The notes: generated from the sequence alone by a model not told the origin. Positions 24,995 through 37,404 are shown, numbered from the stretch's first letter. The stretch is 64,000 bases of DNA from Chenopodium formosanum (GCA_024500155.1 CM044857.1:48680001-48744000); one strand, 5' to 3'. A program made the numbers and translations.

Positions 24995-25008
24995 GCAAGA
25001 AATTATAG
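24995..25008 (+). CDS. Trihelix gene, inferred terminal coding exon
   Basis: After the acceptor ACAG the bases complete a Gly codon begun at 22434, then give Lys-Lys-Leu and TAG. The rest of the exon would be 3' UTR, with an AATATAAA-type signal near 25227. Supported only by splice-site fit. Confidence 0.45.
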
Positions 25009-25429
25009 CAGAGATCATACTTCATTTTCTGGACTGAAGATGAAGGACTCATTCCTTGCGCAAGTTGTTTTTAGGAGTATCACCTTGTTACTTCTGTGTG
25101 ATGCTTTGTACATGGCATTGGAAGGGTGGAAGTTCGTTGGAAATTGGTTCAGAAGATTGCGCTCTGTTCCCAGGTATTATTGATTGTAAGTGTTTTGAGT
25201 GACACCATCTTTTAATTAGAGCATGTAATATAAATTATTTGTTTTGCTATTTATTGTTCGTTATATTCGTTGTGTACTAATCTGTTAAAAATGGAGCTGT
25301 AGAGATTCTATTGAGTTATGAATTTATGATGATCAGAAAGAACTTTAGAAGTAGTAATTGGTATAATATTCTGCATCTCACTGATCGCCCGTTTCTAAAC
25401 CTGTATTGCTATGTAATGATTGTATACAA

Positions 25430-28321
25430 ATTTAATTACCTTGTAAACCTTGGGATGTGGGTTTGAAACCATTTATGGGCTTGGTTCGAAGGGAAGGAAT
25501 AAAACCTATCACTCAGCATGTTATGGGGCAGCATGAGAATGTAAGAGACTGTACTACAGTGAGTTATTTTGTACTTAACAAGAGAATTAGGGAGACAAAA
25601 GATGTTTTTCTTGGCTTCCACATCTAACCCACAAAACACAGGTTCGATTCACACCAGGGGATGGGGCAGCCTTATGTTGTACTTTGTATTTCTTGGAATG
25701 CATTCCCCGTTTTCTTGGTTTCTATGACTTCTTTGAAGTCTGTTAACTGTTTGAGCTTATTGTTGGATCACTAAACTTTGATAATCTGCAAGTGTTACTC
25801 CGTACATGGAAAAAAATCAGAAAGCTAGAGTAAATGAATGTCATTAAAACTTGCTTTCTTGGGAGTCAGTCTGCTCACTACTGTCCTGTGTGCATATGTA
25901 TTGCTTTAACAAGTGGTGGAGCCTACTAAAGGGGGATGCATCTTCTATCAATAAGCTATAGCTAGAAAAGGGCTGAAGGGGTTCCCCCACCCTCTCCCTC
26001 TTTTCTTCTCTTCTCTTCCTGTCTTGTCGAGAAGGGTGCAAGTTGTTGTATGCCATTCCCCCACCCTCACTCAGTCACTCTCACCCCTCTTCTCTTCGTG
26101 TCTTGTCGAGAAGGCTGCAAGTTGCTGTCTGCCCTCGACTCTCTCAGCCTGTTGGGTCTAAAGTGAATTTGATAATGTAGCTATCCAATCTAACAGGGGA
26201 AGGTTAGACATGACACATCTTGTACAAAAACAAATTTCAGTCTCATGACGACTCTTTGCGTGTTATAACCTATAGGTTGGAAACTTCCCAGCTCATGGAA
26301 GGAGTACGCAAATCCTTTTTCATAGCAGTAACAGAATTATTGCAACAACTTGTTGAATGAAATGCTTTGAAGTTGCTAGGGCCTAGGAGGGTCACAAAAC
26401 TCACCGACCAAAGACAATAATGGGAAGATTATAGATTGAATGGGGTAGGGTGGTGGAAGAGGTGGGGAGTTAGAGGTGATTGGTTGATTGATAAACTTGC
26501 ATGAGCTTAGCTAAGCTCGACTTAAGAAGTTCGTAACATGCTTGATATATCTTCGACTTTCTTAGCGCTACACAAAATTTAACTTGTGATTGATTAAAAG
26601 TTCAGGAAGTGTTACGCTCATACTAGATAGAAATGTATTTTAATGTTGTTTTATTCTCTTTGTCATGAGATTCTCTTCTTTTGAACAAAAATTGGAGAAG
26701 TCAAGTAGAGCTTGTTGGAGTAATTTCAGATGCATATTACGATCATAATGGATTCCTATTGTCATGCAATGTCAAAATTGACAATTTGAAGTAAATGTTA
26801 TAGATAGAATATAATATACTGTTACACTGGTAAATCATTTGCATATACAGAAATTCTCAATCTCAAACTAAAGAAGGGAAGTCATTTTAAGTCTTCGGTA
26901 ACTTTAAAAGTCATTTTAATTAAATTTTATAGCCATATTTTAATGACACTAGATATCTTAATATTCGATTAACATTTAACATCTGGCTATTTATCGTCCA
27001 TGTTCTCTCACCCCCACAAAATGTAACTCATATTTGTCAGATCAATTTAAGGGTGAACAATATGATTTAGACGAAAACTGAGAAAAGACTAATGCTAATA
27101 GTTATAGGATAATCATCCTTATGTTATGACCCTACTACTACCCTTAGAATAGTCCTTGGATACCAAAATAAACTCTTTGATAAAGTTGTGACTATGGCTC
27201 CACAAGACATTAACATCTTATATACAATCAATTTAATGTCAAATCAGATTCAACAATTTTCTTATTTTGTACAATTCGTTTATGTATTAAAGCAAAAGTG
27301 CTTAACTTCAACTAAGTTTCTACCCTAAAATCAATTGACAATAAAGTCTCCCTACTAGCCACTAATAAATTCACAACATTCTTAGGTAGATCAATTCGAT
27401 TTTCACAAACAAGTATGATATCGCCATATTATATACTCCTTCCATCTGTATTTATCTGTCAAATTAGTTCGTAGTATTGACCTATCAACGTGATTACATG
27501 CCTACCCGAGTATGAATGCCCCCCCCCCCCCCCCCAAAAAAAAAAAAAAAAAAAAATCTTCCCTCATTGCTCTCTCTTGTGGCTTCTGCCTTTCAAGATC
27601 AAGGTAACAGGATAACGTCAATTGTCAACGAGGCTGATATTCTAGTAAGTCATCTTCCTTTGGATTTGCATTCGCACATGCAAAAAGCAGATCAATAAGT
27701 TTAACAGTAGAACATTGCTACTACAACTAGTATTCTTTTGATCAAACTCATGATTTGTGCTAGGATTTTATTTTCTCAAGAAAGTAGAAAAAGAAGAAAT
27801 TTTGATTAACTTTTTTTTTGCGGAAAAGAGTGTGCCAAACACACAAATGTCGCATCAAATTAGAAATGCGCAACCAGTACAATATTTGTGGTGTACCAAA
27901 TGCAATGGTTAAGCTGCATTTTCAGGGATACATCATAATTTAATGCCTTGTCCACTACTCACCCTTTATTACTCCACTTCTCTCTCTTTGGATATTTTTT
28001 GCTTAGCCATCTCTAGTGTCATATTCTCCAGGTGATCTTAAACCTTAATCAGGGTTACCCATATCTCCGTTTCGCCTTAAGGGCTAATTTATGTAATTTT
28101 TGGATATGAAAGGACATTTTTTGTACGGCCGAAGAAGAAAGAAGCCAATTAACTTAGTGAAAGATATTCAAGTTAAATATGAAAGGGCTAATTATATTAT
28201 AAGGCCTGAAATAACCATGGAAGTGATGGAACAAGTTAAATAGGACATATTCAAGTTAAATCTAAGATAGACCTTTGAAAGATTGATAAATATATAGATT
28301 TACATTTAATTACATGAATGA
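25430..28321. other. Intergenic, no gene seen
   Basis: Contains a diverged pair of segments around TGTCTTGTCGAGAAGG (26012-26053 and 26098-26141), a C-run followed directly by an A-run (27520-27556), and a lone Stowaway-like left end at 27438. No exon recognised. Confidence 0.5.
27519..27557 (+). repeat. Poly(C)-poly(A) junction
   Basis: About 17 C followed at once by about 22 A. An unusual low-complexity junction, possibly hard to sequence correctly. Confidence 0.8.
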
Positions 28322-28861
28322 TCACAAAGGAAGAAGATCAGGAACTTGACCAAAGTCAGTAGAATTATAAGCTCCACTGTCACTTTGGCTAAACTGATCT
28401 GAACTTATTAAACCTTCGCTATATAAATTCATATGAATTATACTAACATTATGATCACCCAAACCAAAGAAACCGTTATCAGTATTACTACTAGCAGTAA
28501 CATTATTAGCCTTGTACTGAGCTAATCGAGCACGGGCGAGGGCAAGATCATGCTGGAGCTGGATCATCCGTCTTTGCAAGAGCGCAATAGCACCAATACA
28601 CCCATAGACCGGATCACGAAGGCGAGCCTCGGCCTCGTATGATAAAGAATTGACAGTATCCTCACGGTGCTCCTCAGGGACTTCATTAAGGATCTTACTC
28701 ACATTACTGGCTCCAAACACTTTATGGACTTTGGCAAACTTCTTAGGCTCGTCGGCTCGAAAGTGTGGGGCGAATATGCAGCTAGGGCTGCACCGTCGCT
28801 TGAGTAGCTTGCAGGCCGCGCAAGATGAGCTTGACCTGGGCTCGGTGTAGCCCTTCTTCAT
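28322..28861 (-). CDS. LOB-domain (LBD) transcription factor, class I
   Basis: A 179-residue intronless protein. The LOB domain spans about residues 13-113. The zinc-binding block is C14-X2-C17-X6-C24-X3-C28 (CAACKLLKRRCSPSC), followed by the GAS block (FAKVHKVFGASNVSKIL) with the invariant DPVYGCIG after it, and a leucine-zipper-like helix (AIALLQRRMIQLQHDLALA). All class I signatures are intact. Within class I the EAEARLRDPVYG text is closest to the LOB/AS2/LBD25 side, but I would not assign an orthologue. These nuclear proteins regulate organ boundaries, lateral roots or leaf polarity. The C-terminal 65 residues are Ser/Asn-rich and family-specific. The ATG at 28861 is preferred over an in-frame one at 28924, because LOB proteins usually have short N-termini. 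(GT)-rich DNA and a TATA box precede it. Confidence 0.93.
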   Translation of the reverse strand: MKKGYTEPRSSSSCAACKLLKRRCSPSCIFAPHFRADEPKKFAKVHKVFGASNVSKILNEVPEEHREDTVNSLSYEAEARLRDPVYGCIGAIALLQRRMIQLQHDLALARARLAQYKANNVTASSNTDNGFFGLGDHNVSIIHMNLYSEGLISSDQFSQSDSGAYNSTDFGQVPDLLPL

Positions 28862-29000
28862 GGTTGGTTTTGGTTCTTCATTCAAAAGAAAAGAGATAAA
28901 GTAATTGATTAAGTAAAAGTACACAACATCACATACACTTCGTGTGTGTGTTGTGTTGTGTTGTGTTTTATGAATAGGCTTATCCTTGATATAGTAGTGG

Positions 29001-29010
29001 GCTATTTATA
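29001..29010 (-). promoter_or_regulatory. TATA box of the LBD gene
   Basis: TATAAATAGC on the minus strand, about 140 nt before the start codon, leaving a leader of roughly 110 nt. Confidence 0.55.
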
Positions 29011-30194
29011 TGTCAATATGTGGTTGATACATTGGGGGGGCTCTCTTGATGCATATACTCTTTTCCTAAACTTAGAGAGCCAAAAACCATTTTGTGGGCC
29101 TCCCAATACTACTATTATTTGATACAAATCATACTGTCTTGGAGTTTCTATTGAAAGAATAATGGTTATTTTGTTTCATTTCGATTTTTATGTTTTTTAA
29201 TACACAATATAGTTATATAAAGTTGATAATTTGAAATGTTTTACAGAAACAAATTCTAATATATTACGGAGTAGTTAAAAAAAATAGTAAAAGTATGTGA
29301 ATCCCTACCTTATAAAAAGCTTAGGAATAGTGTACTACCAATTATACCCTTAACAATTAAATATTATATAATAATAATTTTGAAATAACACCGTCAAACT
29401 TTTGAGGATTTAAAAAATAATTGTCTTAAAAGATTTTGGTGGCTTTCTTATAATTCTACAAATTCACCACATAATATGCACATAAATTAAATAGTACGTA
29501 TTAAAATTACTAGGTCTACCACCCTAACCAAAGGTGTAAATACACGCCAATACAACTTCTCTGCAAGAGCTAGCCCTGATGCGCGCGTAGGATACCCTAA
29601 TAATGTAAAAATTAAGTTTGAACCATTACAAAAGACGAAGTGATCTTAATGAAGATATTTCAAAATGTACAAAAAAAAAAAAAAAAAAAAAAAATTGACA
29701 GAATTAAATCAGTATCTCCATAGAGCAAACACGACACAACATGAGTATAAATAAACTATAATGAATATACGTAATAAATTAAATTTGATAAAAATCAAGT
29801 GAAAAGAATAAGATCTCAAAACTACTTATATGGTTGAACCATACAAGTACAATATTGCACTATAAAATTACACTTTTTGCTAAGAATTTTTTTATCAAGA
29901 AGATAGATAAGTATTTTATTCCTCATGATATTACACACACACCCAAAAAAAAAAATAAAAAAAAAATGCTACTGTATAATTAAGTGACTTTAGTAAGCCA
30001 AATACATCATTATACTTGAAATTGATAAGAATTCACTTTTTATAAATCTATCTTCAGATGTTTATGTCTTGAGTTTGGTACGTTGGGATTGGATAAAGCT
30101 GAGTTACACATACACCTGTCGGGCTATATGTCACAGAACAGGAAATTAACAGTCAAAACATATTATATAATAAAGTTCAATCAATTAACAAACA
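29011..30194. other. Intergenic upstream of the LBD gene
   Basis: Promoter-side DNA of the LBD gene and 5' flank of the tRNA. An A-run lies at 29671-29693. No gene seen. Confidence 0.5.
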
Positions 30195-30268
30195 GGCCCA
30201 TTAGCTCAGTTGGTTAGAGCGTGGTGCTAATAACGCCAAGGTCGCAGGTTCGACCCCTGCATGGGCCA
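30195..30268 (+). tRNA. tRNA-Ile (anticodon AAU)
   Basis: Complete 74-nt cloverleaf: acceptor GGCCCAT/ATGGGCC, D-stem GCTC/GAGC, anticodon stem TGGTG/CGCCA with loop CTAATAA (anticodon AAT), T-stem GCAGG/CCTGC around TTCGACC. No intron and no encoded CCA, as for plant nuclear tRNAs. A T6 pol III terminator follows six nucleotides downstream (30274-30279). Confidence 0.97.
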
Positions 30269-30273
30269 ATAAA

Positions 30274-30279
30274 TTTTTT
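30274..30279 (+). terminator. Pol III terminator of tRNA-Ile
   Basis: Run of six T just downstream of the tRNA 3' end. Confidence 0.7.
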
Positions 30280-30606
30280 AACTTTCTAATTTTTTTCATC
30301 ATTTTTAGCACTAGCTAGTAAAATATAAATAGAAAATTTTGCTAAAAATGGACCAGCTATTATTCAAGTGGAAGGAAAAGCCAATGTAGGAGTAGGACAT
30401 ATATAGGACATGAGGATGTACATTGATTTTTTATTTTTTGGAAAAAAAACCTGTTATTTATTTTCAATGTAGAAAAATAGTAAAATGACAAGATAGTTCA
30501 CCAAGAAAGGAAGATAATAAAACACATACACACTCATTTGATTTGAAGAAAGGAAGTGACATTACCTGAAAAGGGAATCATTTCTTTGGTCTATTTGCTT
30601 TGATTT

Positions 30607-31818
30607 AAAAACCTTTCATTATGAATGTAAAAATAAAAAGCAAAGGTCTTTAGTTACCTAGCTTAGGGTTTTAGGTACTTACGAGCCCCTACTTTAGCTT
30701 AATTTGATTTATAGTAATCCAATATTGATTACGCTTGACTAAAAAAAAAAAAATAAGAACGTAAGGTTGAGGAGCTTTCATTAATTAGCTTTACATGAGG
30801 TTGAGGAGCTTTCATTAATTAGCTTTACGTTTGATGAAAAAGTACTGTAACTAATATTATTAAGCGAAAAACAAAGGTAATTCAACGTGAAATGTAGTAT
30901 GGTCTAGAAAAAAAGTAGTTCTTTCTTATTTTACAATTAGTGACACAAAAATTGTGGACATGTTATACCGTTATTAAAATCTATATGTCGATGGGTGCTT
31001 TAAATTTCACAAAGCATGAGTGCATTTCAAATAAACATTGATGTCAAATTAACTAAAGATTTTGGATTAATAACTATGTATAGTTTTACACTACTTTTAC
31101 CTACAACAGGAAATATGATAAAACATTAATTTTCGTCCGTCTTGCTCCTTCCCTTTCTAAATTACTAATGTTTGATTGCCTCTAATTTATATCATGATAT
31201 TTGAACACTTTCATTAAAAACCTTTCATTATGAATGTAAAAATAAAAAGCAAAGGTCTTTAGTTACCTAGCTTAGGGTTTTAGGTACTTACGAGCCCCTA
31301 CTTTAGCTTAATTTGATTTATAGTAATCCAATATTGATTACGCTTGACTAAAAAAAAAAAAATAAGAACGTAAGGTTGAGGAGCTTTCATTAATTAGCTT
31401 TACATGAGGTTGAGGAGCTTTCATTAATTAGCTTTACGTTTGATGAAAAAGTACTGTAACTAATATTATTAAGCGAAAAACAAAGGTAATTCAACGTGAA
31501 ATGTAGTATGGTCTAGAAAAAAAGTAGTTCTTTCTTATTTTACAATTAGTGACACAAAAATTGTGGACATGTTATACCGTTATTAAAATCTATATGTCGA
31601 TGGGTGCTTTAAATTTCACAAAGCATGAGTGCATTTCAAATAAACATTGATGTCAAATTAACTAAAGATTTTGGATTAATAACTATGTATAGTTTTACAC
31701 TACTTTTACCTACAACAGGAAATATGATAAAACATTAATTTTCGTCCGTCTTGCTCCTTCCCTTTCTAAATTACTAATGTTTGATTGCCTCTAATTTATA
31801 TCATGATATTTGAACACT
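30607..31818 (+). repeat. 609-bp direct tandem duplication
   Basis: 30607-31209 and 31216-31818 read as the same sequence, including an identical 13-A run and a nested repeat, with a constant offset of 609. I found no difference by eye. Each unit contains an internal direct repeat of about 34 bp (GTTGAGGAGCTTTCATTAAT and on). No gene lies inside. Confidence 0.95.
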
Positions 31819-32054
31819 CGATCAACATTATAAGCGTGAAAGATTTTCTACAAATTTATTGGTGAGCTTAAGAGCTCCCTAATGATGGATGGATTGGAAA
31901 CCACATTCTGTGGTGGAAATTAGAGGCAAGTAGTGATGGCAACTTCTTTTGCGGTGAATTGTGCTTGTTTTTTCTTAGAAAAGTTCCAAAGGAGATTTCT
32001 TGCTCACCTTTTCCACTCCCAAAACCCTTTATAATTGTGGGAGTACTCGACTCC

Positions 32055-32068
32055 TTTTTTAGAAGTCT

Positions 32069-32109
<41 letters not shown>

Positions 32110-32126
32110 TTTATTTTTTAGAAGTC
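32055..32126 (-). mobile_element. Poly(A)-only retro-insertion
   Basis: The 13-mer TTTTTTAGAAGTC occurs at 32055-32067 and 32114-32126 and brackets 46 bp that are almost all T. Read on the minus strand this is a poly(A) with a few other bases inside a target duplication, the expected scar of an extremely truncated LINE-type insertion. Slippage could also make the T-run but not the flanking repeat. Confidence 0.55.
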
Positions 32127-32244
32127 GAATACAAAAATAATAGGGGGACGGAATTGATCCTAAGTTTTGAATACTAGTTGCTAGTACTTTAGCCAAAAAT
32201 AAAAAAAAGCTAACTTCCACAATTAATTAGTTAAGAAAATATTT

Positions 32245-32335
32245 CAGCCTCTAAGATATTAATGGGTACAAAAAATTTAGAGCAATTGATTCAAAATACA
32301 TATAGATGCTTATTATCACGGCGTTATTTGTAAGA
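32245..32335. repeat. Dispersed repeat fragment (pair with 43705)
   Basis: Shares AGATATTAATGGGTA and ATAGATGCTTATTA-CGGCG, in the same order and spacing, with 43705-43765. Short, diverged, type unknown. Confidence 0.5.
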
Positions 32336-32712
32336 ATATGAATAATACACGTCAATTAAAAAATGTTTATGTCAATAATATGACTTAGGTCTATTAAGAA
32401 ATAATGAATAAAAAATCATACTATCTTTGCATTTTGCTCATCTATTATTCTTAAATATAATCAATGTAGAGTACGAGAGTGTTTTTCTTTGTACTTAATA
32501 CTCTTTCTACTTGTTAAAGTAGTACTCTATAATGTTGACTAGAAGACATTTTCTTTGACTAAATCTAAAACAAAAATATTTACAATAATTAAGTACATAA
32601 AAAAAGAAGTCAAATTCATCTACATAAATTATAATATATGAAACTATATTATCATACTCAATATTTAACATAATCGACTTGGACATTGCCCGAATTAAAC
32701 ACTACCGTAGTA

Positions 32713-32969
32713 CTCCCTTTGTCCCATTTTACTTGCAACATTTTGACTGGACACGCTTGTCGATGTACATGTTTGACCTTTGATATTATTATATATTTAA
32801 ATAAGCTATAAAAAATTTATATTAAGAAACTATACATTAAAATAGACCCAACAACATCTTACATGATTACCATTAACTTTCATATAATAGCTAAAAAAAG
32901 ATGGTAAAAGTGAGATGTGTAAATAGTATAAAAAGTCAAATCGTTACGAGTAATTTGGGACGGAGGGAG
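32713..32969. mobile_element. Stowaway-type MITE (family B)
   Basis: Begins CTCCCTTTGTCCCATTTTACT and ends GGGACGGAGGGAG with TA on both sides (32711-32712, 32970-32971). About 257 bp. The interior (TTTGACTGGACACG) differs from family A. Confidence 0.9.
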
Positions 32970-33195
32970 TAGTTTATACTATGAGAAACATCATGAGTTC
33001 ATGACAGAAAATTGGTGAATTAATAGTGGATGAATTGGACAAATGAAGACAAAATCAAGAGAAGATCCTTTGATGATAGAGCCCATTTTTCAAATAATTT
33101 TGCAGCCTGGCCCATATGACTAAAAATATCCAGGGGTTTGATCTGGCCCAATATAATCGGTTGCCCAGTCCAATCCTGCTTAGCTAGTTAACATT

Positions 33196-33198
<3 letters not shown>

Positions 33199-33237
<39 letters not shown>
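33199..33237. repeat. Poly(T) tract
   Basis: About 38 T without a visible flanking duplication. Confidence 0.85.
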
Positions 33238-33238
<1 letters not shown>

Positions 33239-33693
33239 AAGAAATACTTGTTTATTTTTATTTCTATTTTTGTTATTCACAACAAATGAAAATTATTTGT
33301 GAGATATAAAAAAATTTCTCATCATATAACCTTGTAGAGTTGTAGTTGGTTAAAAAAAAAAAAAAAAAAACGCCACATTAAATAAAAAACCAATGTTATA
33401 ATGTTATGAGTTGCAAACTTGAAATAGATGATTGAAAAGCACTTACATCACAATCAACCCTAACATACTAACACACATCTTAAATTCCTAAATCCTAAGG
33501 ATAAATATATTATTTTAAAAATTAGAATTGACAAATGAATGATTAGAACGAATATTGAAAGAAATTGCCAAATTCTTACAACTTTGATATAACTAGTTGA
33601 GCCATCGCGTTGCGTGTAGTTAATGCTATTGCTAAATAGATGTGTTATACCAATTTAATTTAGTTAGTGTGGGTAAAGGCTAGTATGATATTA

Positions 33694-33784
33694 CTACCTC
33701 CGGTTCAAGTTAGTTGCAACTTTGGAATATTTTATATCTTACAAATAATACCCCAAAGTTGCAACTAACTTGGACCAGAGGTAG
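33694..33784. mobile_element. 91-bp hairpin MITE
   Basis: Two arms of about 32 bp (CTACCTCCGGTTCAAGTTAG and its near-perfect inverse ending CAGAGGTAG) differ at about two positions and flank a loop of about 20 bp. TA borders both sides (33692-33693, 33785-33786). This is a Stowaway-like foldback element in nearly minimal form. Any transcript would form a hairpin that could feed small-RNA production. Confidence 0.75.
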
Positions 33785-34358
33785 TATTTGATTTTGTGTT
33801 AAAAATGGGTATAGATGTAGTTAAATAATTACGAGTTTAGATTATGTAGGAGGTCGTAAAATGTCATAAATTGTAACGTGTGGTCTAATCTCGGTTAAAT
33901 ATTAATTTTATTTTTGATTTTATCATTTTTAATAATTTAAATTTTATAGTTAATTTTAGTCATCAATGACTGTTAGTTTACAACTTTTAAAATTTAAATT
34001 CTAAAATCTGGTAAATTCGTATCGTAATGTTTTTCTCTAAGAAATACTTAGGCAGTGGCTGATCTAGAAATTTCAAATTGGGAGTCGAAAATTTATTAAA
34101 CGTTGATATAGCAAAAAAATGGATATTCTTTGTTGAGTAATATTATTAAAATTTTAACAATGCATGCGAAATGTTTTTACTTTTTAGTTCTTATATTTTA
34201 TTAGCTAAGTTTACATACATCATGCCTTCCTTTTATATTGTAACATAAGGTAAGTACATCGTCTTATATCGGACAAATATCGATGAAAAGATAACAAAAC
34301 CTCAAATGACTATATTTTCATGGTGTGGTTACATAAGACTTATGATAAGAGTGTGTGA

Positions 34359-34389
<31 letters not shown>

Positions 34390-34484
34390 TTGAATATATA
34401 TATATATATAAACTTTGCAATGTTTATATAAACTTTGCAATGTTTATAAGACTTATGTAAACTTTGCAATGTTTATAAACACAG
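34359..34484. repeat. (AT)n plus TAAACTTTGCAATGTTTATA repeat
   Basis: A TA microsatellite is followed by about three copies of a 20-bp unit, partly interrupted. Local replication slippage. Confidence 0.75.
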
Positions 34485-35059
34485 AAACAATTTATCATTT
34501 AAGTTTTTATATATGAATATGTTATATCTAGAATTCTATTGCTTGGTTGTATGTTATAGGAAACCAACTTGAAAATGGAAGAGGAAAAGCTATTAGAATA
34601 AGAAGTACATACTTTACTTAGCCTTGAATTTTAGCAATAACATTAACTATATACTCTCCTAAATGAAATATTTGAATTAAATATAAACACTTCATCTAAT
34701 TGAGGTCGCATTAAACATTTTGTAAAAACTTGTTTCTTTAATTCTGTAGAGTTTAAATTTCATACTTGCATACATATCCCCTCTCCATATGGCTTTACAA
34801 TTATGAAAAAGCAGTTGTCAATATTCTTGTATTTGTACAAAATCCATTATTAAATCCTAGCACCCAACCTTTTAGTGTCTTTCTCCTTAAAATACATACC
34901 AAGTACTCTCACCCCTAACCTCGATTTTTTTTATATCTTCACCCTCTTTTACTTGCTAATTATGGCTTTGCATATTTCATAATTTCATATAATCTTAGAT
35001 TGTCTTTTTGCTGGAGTTTTTTGCATTGTCAAAAAAAACAACCATTACTCTAATAATGT

Positions 35060-35780
35060 TTTCTTAAAAAAGAGTTGATAGATTCTCTTCAATTTTACTT
35101 TAAAAATGGTCTTTTTTTTTTTACTGTTGTCACTTAGTTTTTATGGTTTTGCTAAACCGATAACGCCAGTTCCAACTTACTCTTCTCCCTTTCTCCTTTT
35201 TATCACTTATCTTAAAAAATTTCCATCTTTTCTTCCCTCCTTGATGGCGTGTATCCTCTCTATTATATTTTTCCTTCTTTTATCCTATTTTCCCTTAATA
35301 TCTTTCCTTCCCTTAGCTTCCTTTCTCCCATCTTGTACTTTTTCTTACCTTCCCCTTACTATTAATTTTTATAGTTTGAATATTTTAGTAAGCCCCTTCA
35401 TCTGTTACCCTCTTTAATAAGATTTTCTAAAGTGTTCTATAATTCTTTCCTTATTTCACTATTGACATGGCTTTTTAAATGTTTTCACCCCTCCCTACCC
35501 TTCTCGTTCTCTATTTTTTATAAATTTGCAAATCTTATAGACGTTACAGTCAATTCCTACTTATATATTCTTTCCTTTCCTCTCCTCCTCTTTCCCAGTT
35601 ACCTTAAGATTGCTTTATCTATTTCAAACACTTTAAAAGCAGTCCCTTAAAGTACTCCCCAATTATTCTTCCTCTAGCTTTATTCCATACTATCTCAATT
35701 TTTTCGCACATTCTCTACCCTTCCCTCCTTGATCATCAAGCTTCTTTTCTTACACCCTTACCCTATTTCAGGATTATTTG
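35060..35780. other. Pyrimidine-rich block without a supported gene
   Basis: The plus strand is strongly C/T-rich over about 700 bp (many TTCCCTTCCTTT blocks). Open frames here are Phe/Leu/Ser-rich only because of that bias. I do not call a protein. Confidence 0.5.
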
Positions 35781-36144
35781 AATACAACAAATATTTCTTA
35801 ATTGATTACTTTTTCGACTTTTACTCCATTCTAACAATGTCACTTATAGAAGAAGCATATGTAATTTGATCATGTCACCAACTCCATTATTACCCAAAGT
35901 TAATGAAGCTACGAAATCCTGACAAGCTACCATTAATTTCTTGATTTGATAGTAGGAGTGAGAATTCTAAAAGCAAATGTTATAGTCCAATCACAACCAA
36001 TACCCTAATTGGAACATGTTTATACCGTTCAATTTCTTGATAAAAAAAAAATGAAATTATCAATATGTGAAGATATCACAAGATTCAATCGTAACAAAAC
36101 AAGTAATGACTGAAACACATCAATCATAACAAACCATTTTTATC

Positions 36145-36216
36145 TAGGCTATGTAGGAGTTGAACCCACATCTTATGCACGATAGCATAGTGCTTTACCA
36201 ATTAAGCTAATAGCCT
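36145..36216 (-). tRNA. tRNA-like sequence or pseudogene, 72 nt
   Basis: Cloverleaf on the minus strand: acceptor AGGCTAT/ATAGCCT, D-arm GCTT/AAGC, T-stem GTGGG/CCTAC around TTCAACT. The anticodon stem TATGC/GCATA encloses a six-base loop, TATCGT. Same length, acceptor stem and loop size as the sequence at 7877-7948, while the anticodon-arm sequence differs. Confidence 0.5.
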
Positions 36217-37400
36217 TCATATACATCAATTGATATGCAATTCTAAATACCCACATGCCTCAAATTACACATTTCAAAAGATGTTAACATTAAAGTTTAA
36301 GCAGTAAAGTAAATTAATGCATTATCACTTTTAAACCAAAAAATAAGAAACTAAAGGACTCATAACTTCTAACTTAAGTAATATATTTTGATAGTCATAT
36401 AATCCATCAATAACTACTTGAACTTCTTGTAGGTTGATAGCTAGTGTTGCCTTGGCTAGTCGGTAAGTTTGAAATAGTCAAGAAAAATAAAGAAATAACC
36501 AAAGTTCAATGGAGAAGGAGCACCAATACAATTAATTATCGAGATGCTAATTCGTTCTAATACAATTAACTATCAAGATGCTAATTCTAATATACCAGTA
36601 TGTGCTTCAACAACAAAAGGGTAGATATCATTTACAACAAAAGCATTTTGGTAAAAAAGAGTAAACAATTCAGTAAAAAAGCAAAATGGAAGAAAATTTG
36701 CTCCTAAACAATCAAAGATCAAATGCCCTCCTTAGGTACAAAGCAATGTTTACACAATAATAACCTTGTGAGGCTCAACCATTCACAATTCATAATAACC
36801 TTATAACATGAGGCAAACTATATTTGCAGATTAATGAAGACCTACAAAACCAGAGTTACATATACACTAAACCAACGTACTACGAACAAAAAAAAAACTA
36901 CAAGAAAAGAAACATCACGGTCAGCACCTTGTTAGTAGCAAGAAAAGACCGGATTTTGGATCACTGAGTAACGTATCAATGACTTTAAAATGTTGGAATA
37001 GATGAATAAGGGGACATCACATACATGTCAGATCAATCTAAAGCATCAAATATATACACAACAAAGACAACTTGTGTACAAAAAAAAAATATGAAAATTT
37101 ATGGGGTCCATTGCTAACATAAACACAACTTGTGTTACAACAATATGAAACCTGGGGAAAAATTTTAAAAGAAGAGTTGGAAATTAATCACCTGAATGTA
37201 ATAGTATATATGAGACTCGTGACAGTGACAGAACACTGATATTTCTTTTACCATGTAGATTTCCCAAAAATGTCATAGATATTTGGAGTGACCAAAAATG
37301 TAAAAGAGAAATAAGTTATAGATGCTAGAAATCATAGAAGTAAATAGCAACTATCTCATGAAATTGTAAAGCCACAAAAAGAAACCTTAAGAGAATGTAG
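36217..37400. other. Intergenic, no gene seen
   Basis: AT-rich DNA with the diverged repeat AATACAATTAA(T/C)TATC(G/A)AGATGCTAATTC at about 36526 and 36559. No exon recognised. Confidence 0.45.
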
Positions 37401-37404
37401 CTTG

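Noticed and set aside
33199..33237. Poly(T) tract as a retroposon tail
   Set aside because: No direct repeat on its flanks. The same reason applies to the runs at 3667, 13510, 29671, 60936 and 62189.
35106..35650. Two hydrophobic frames of 103 and 72 codons
   Set aside because: They follow from C/T bias on the plus strand, have no shared domain or codon pattern, and lie in a low-complexity block.
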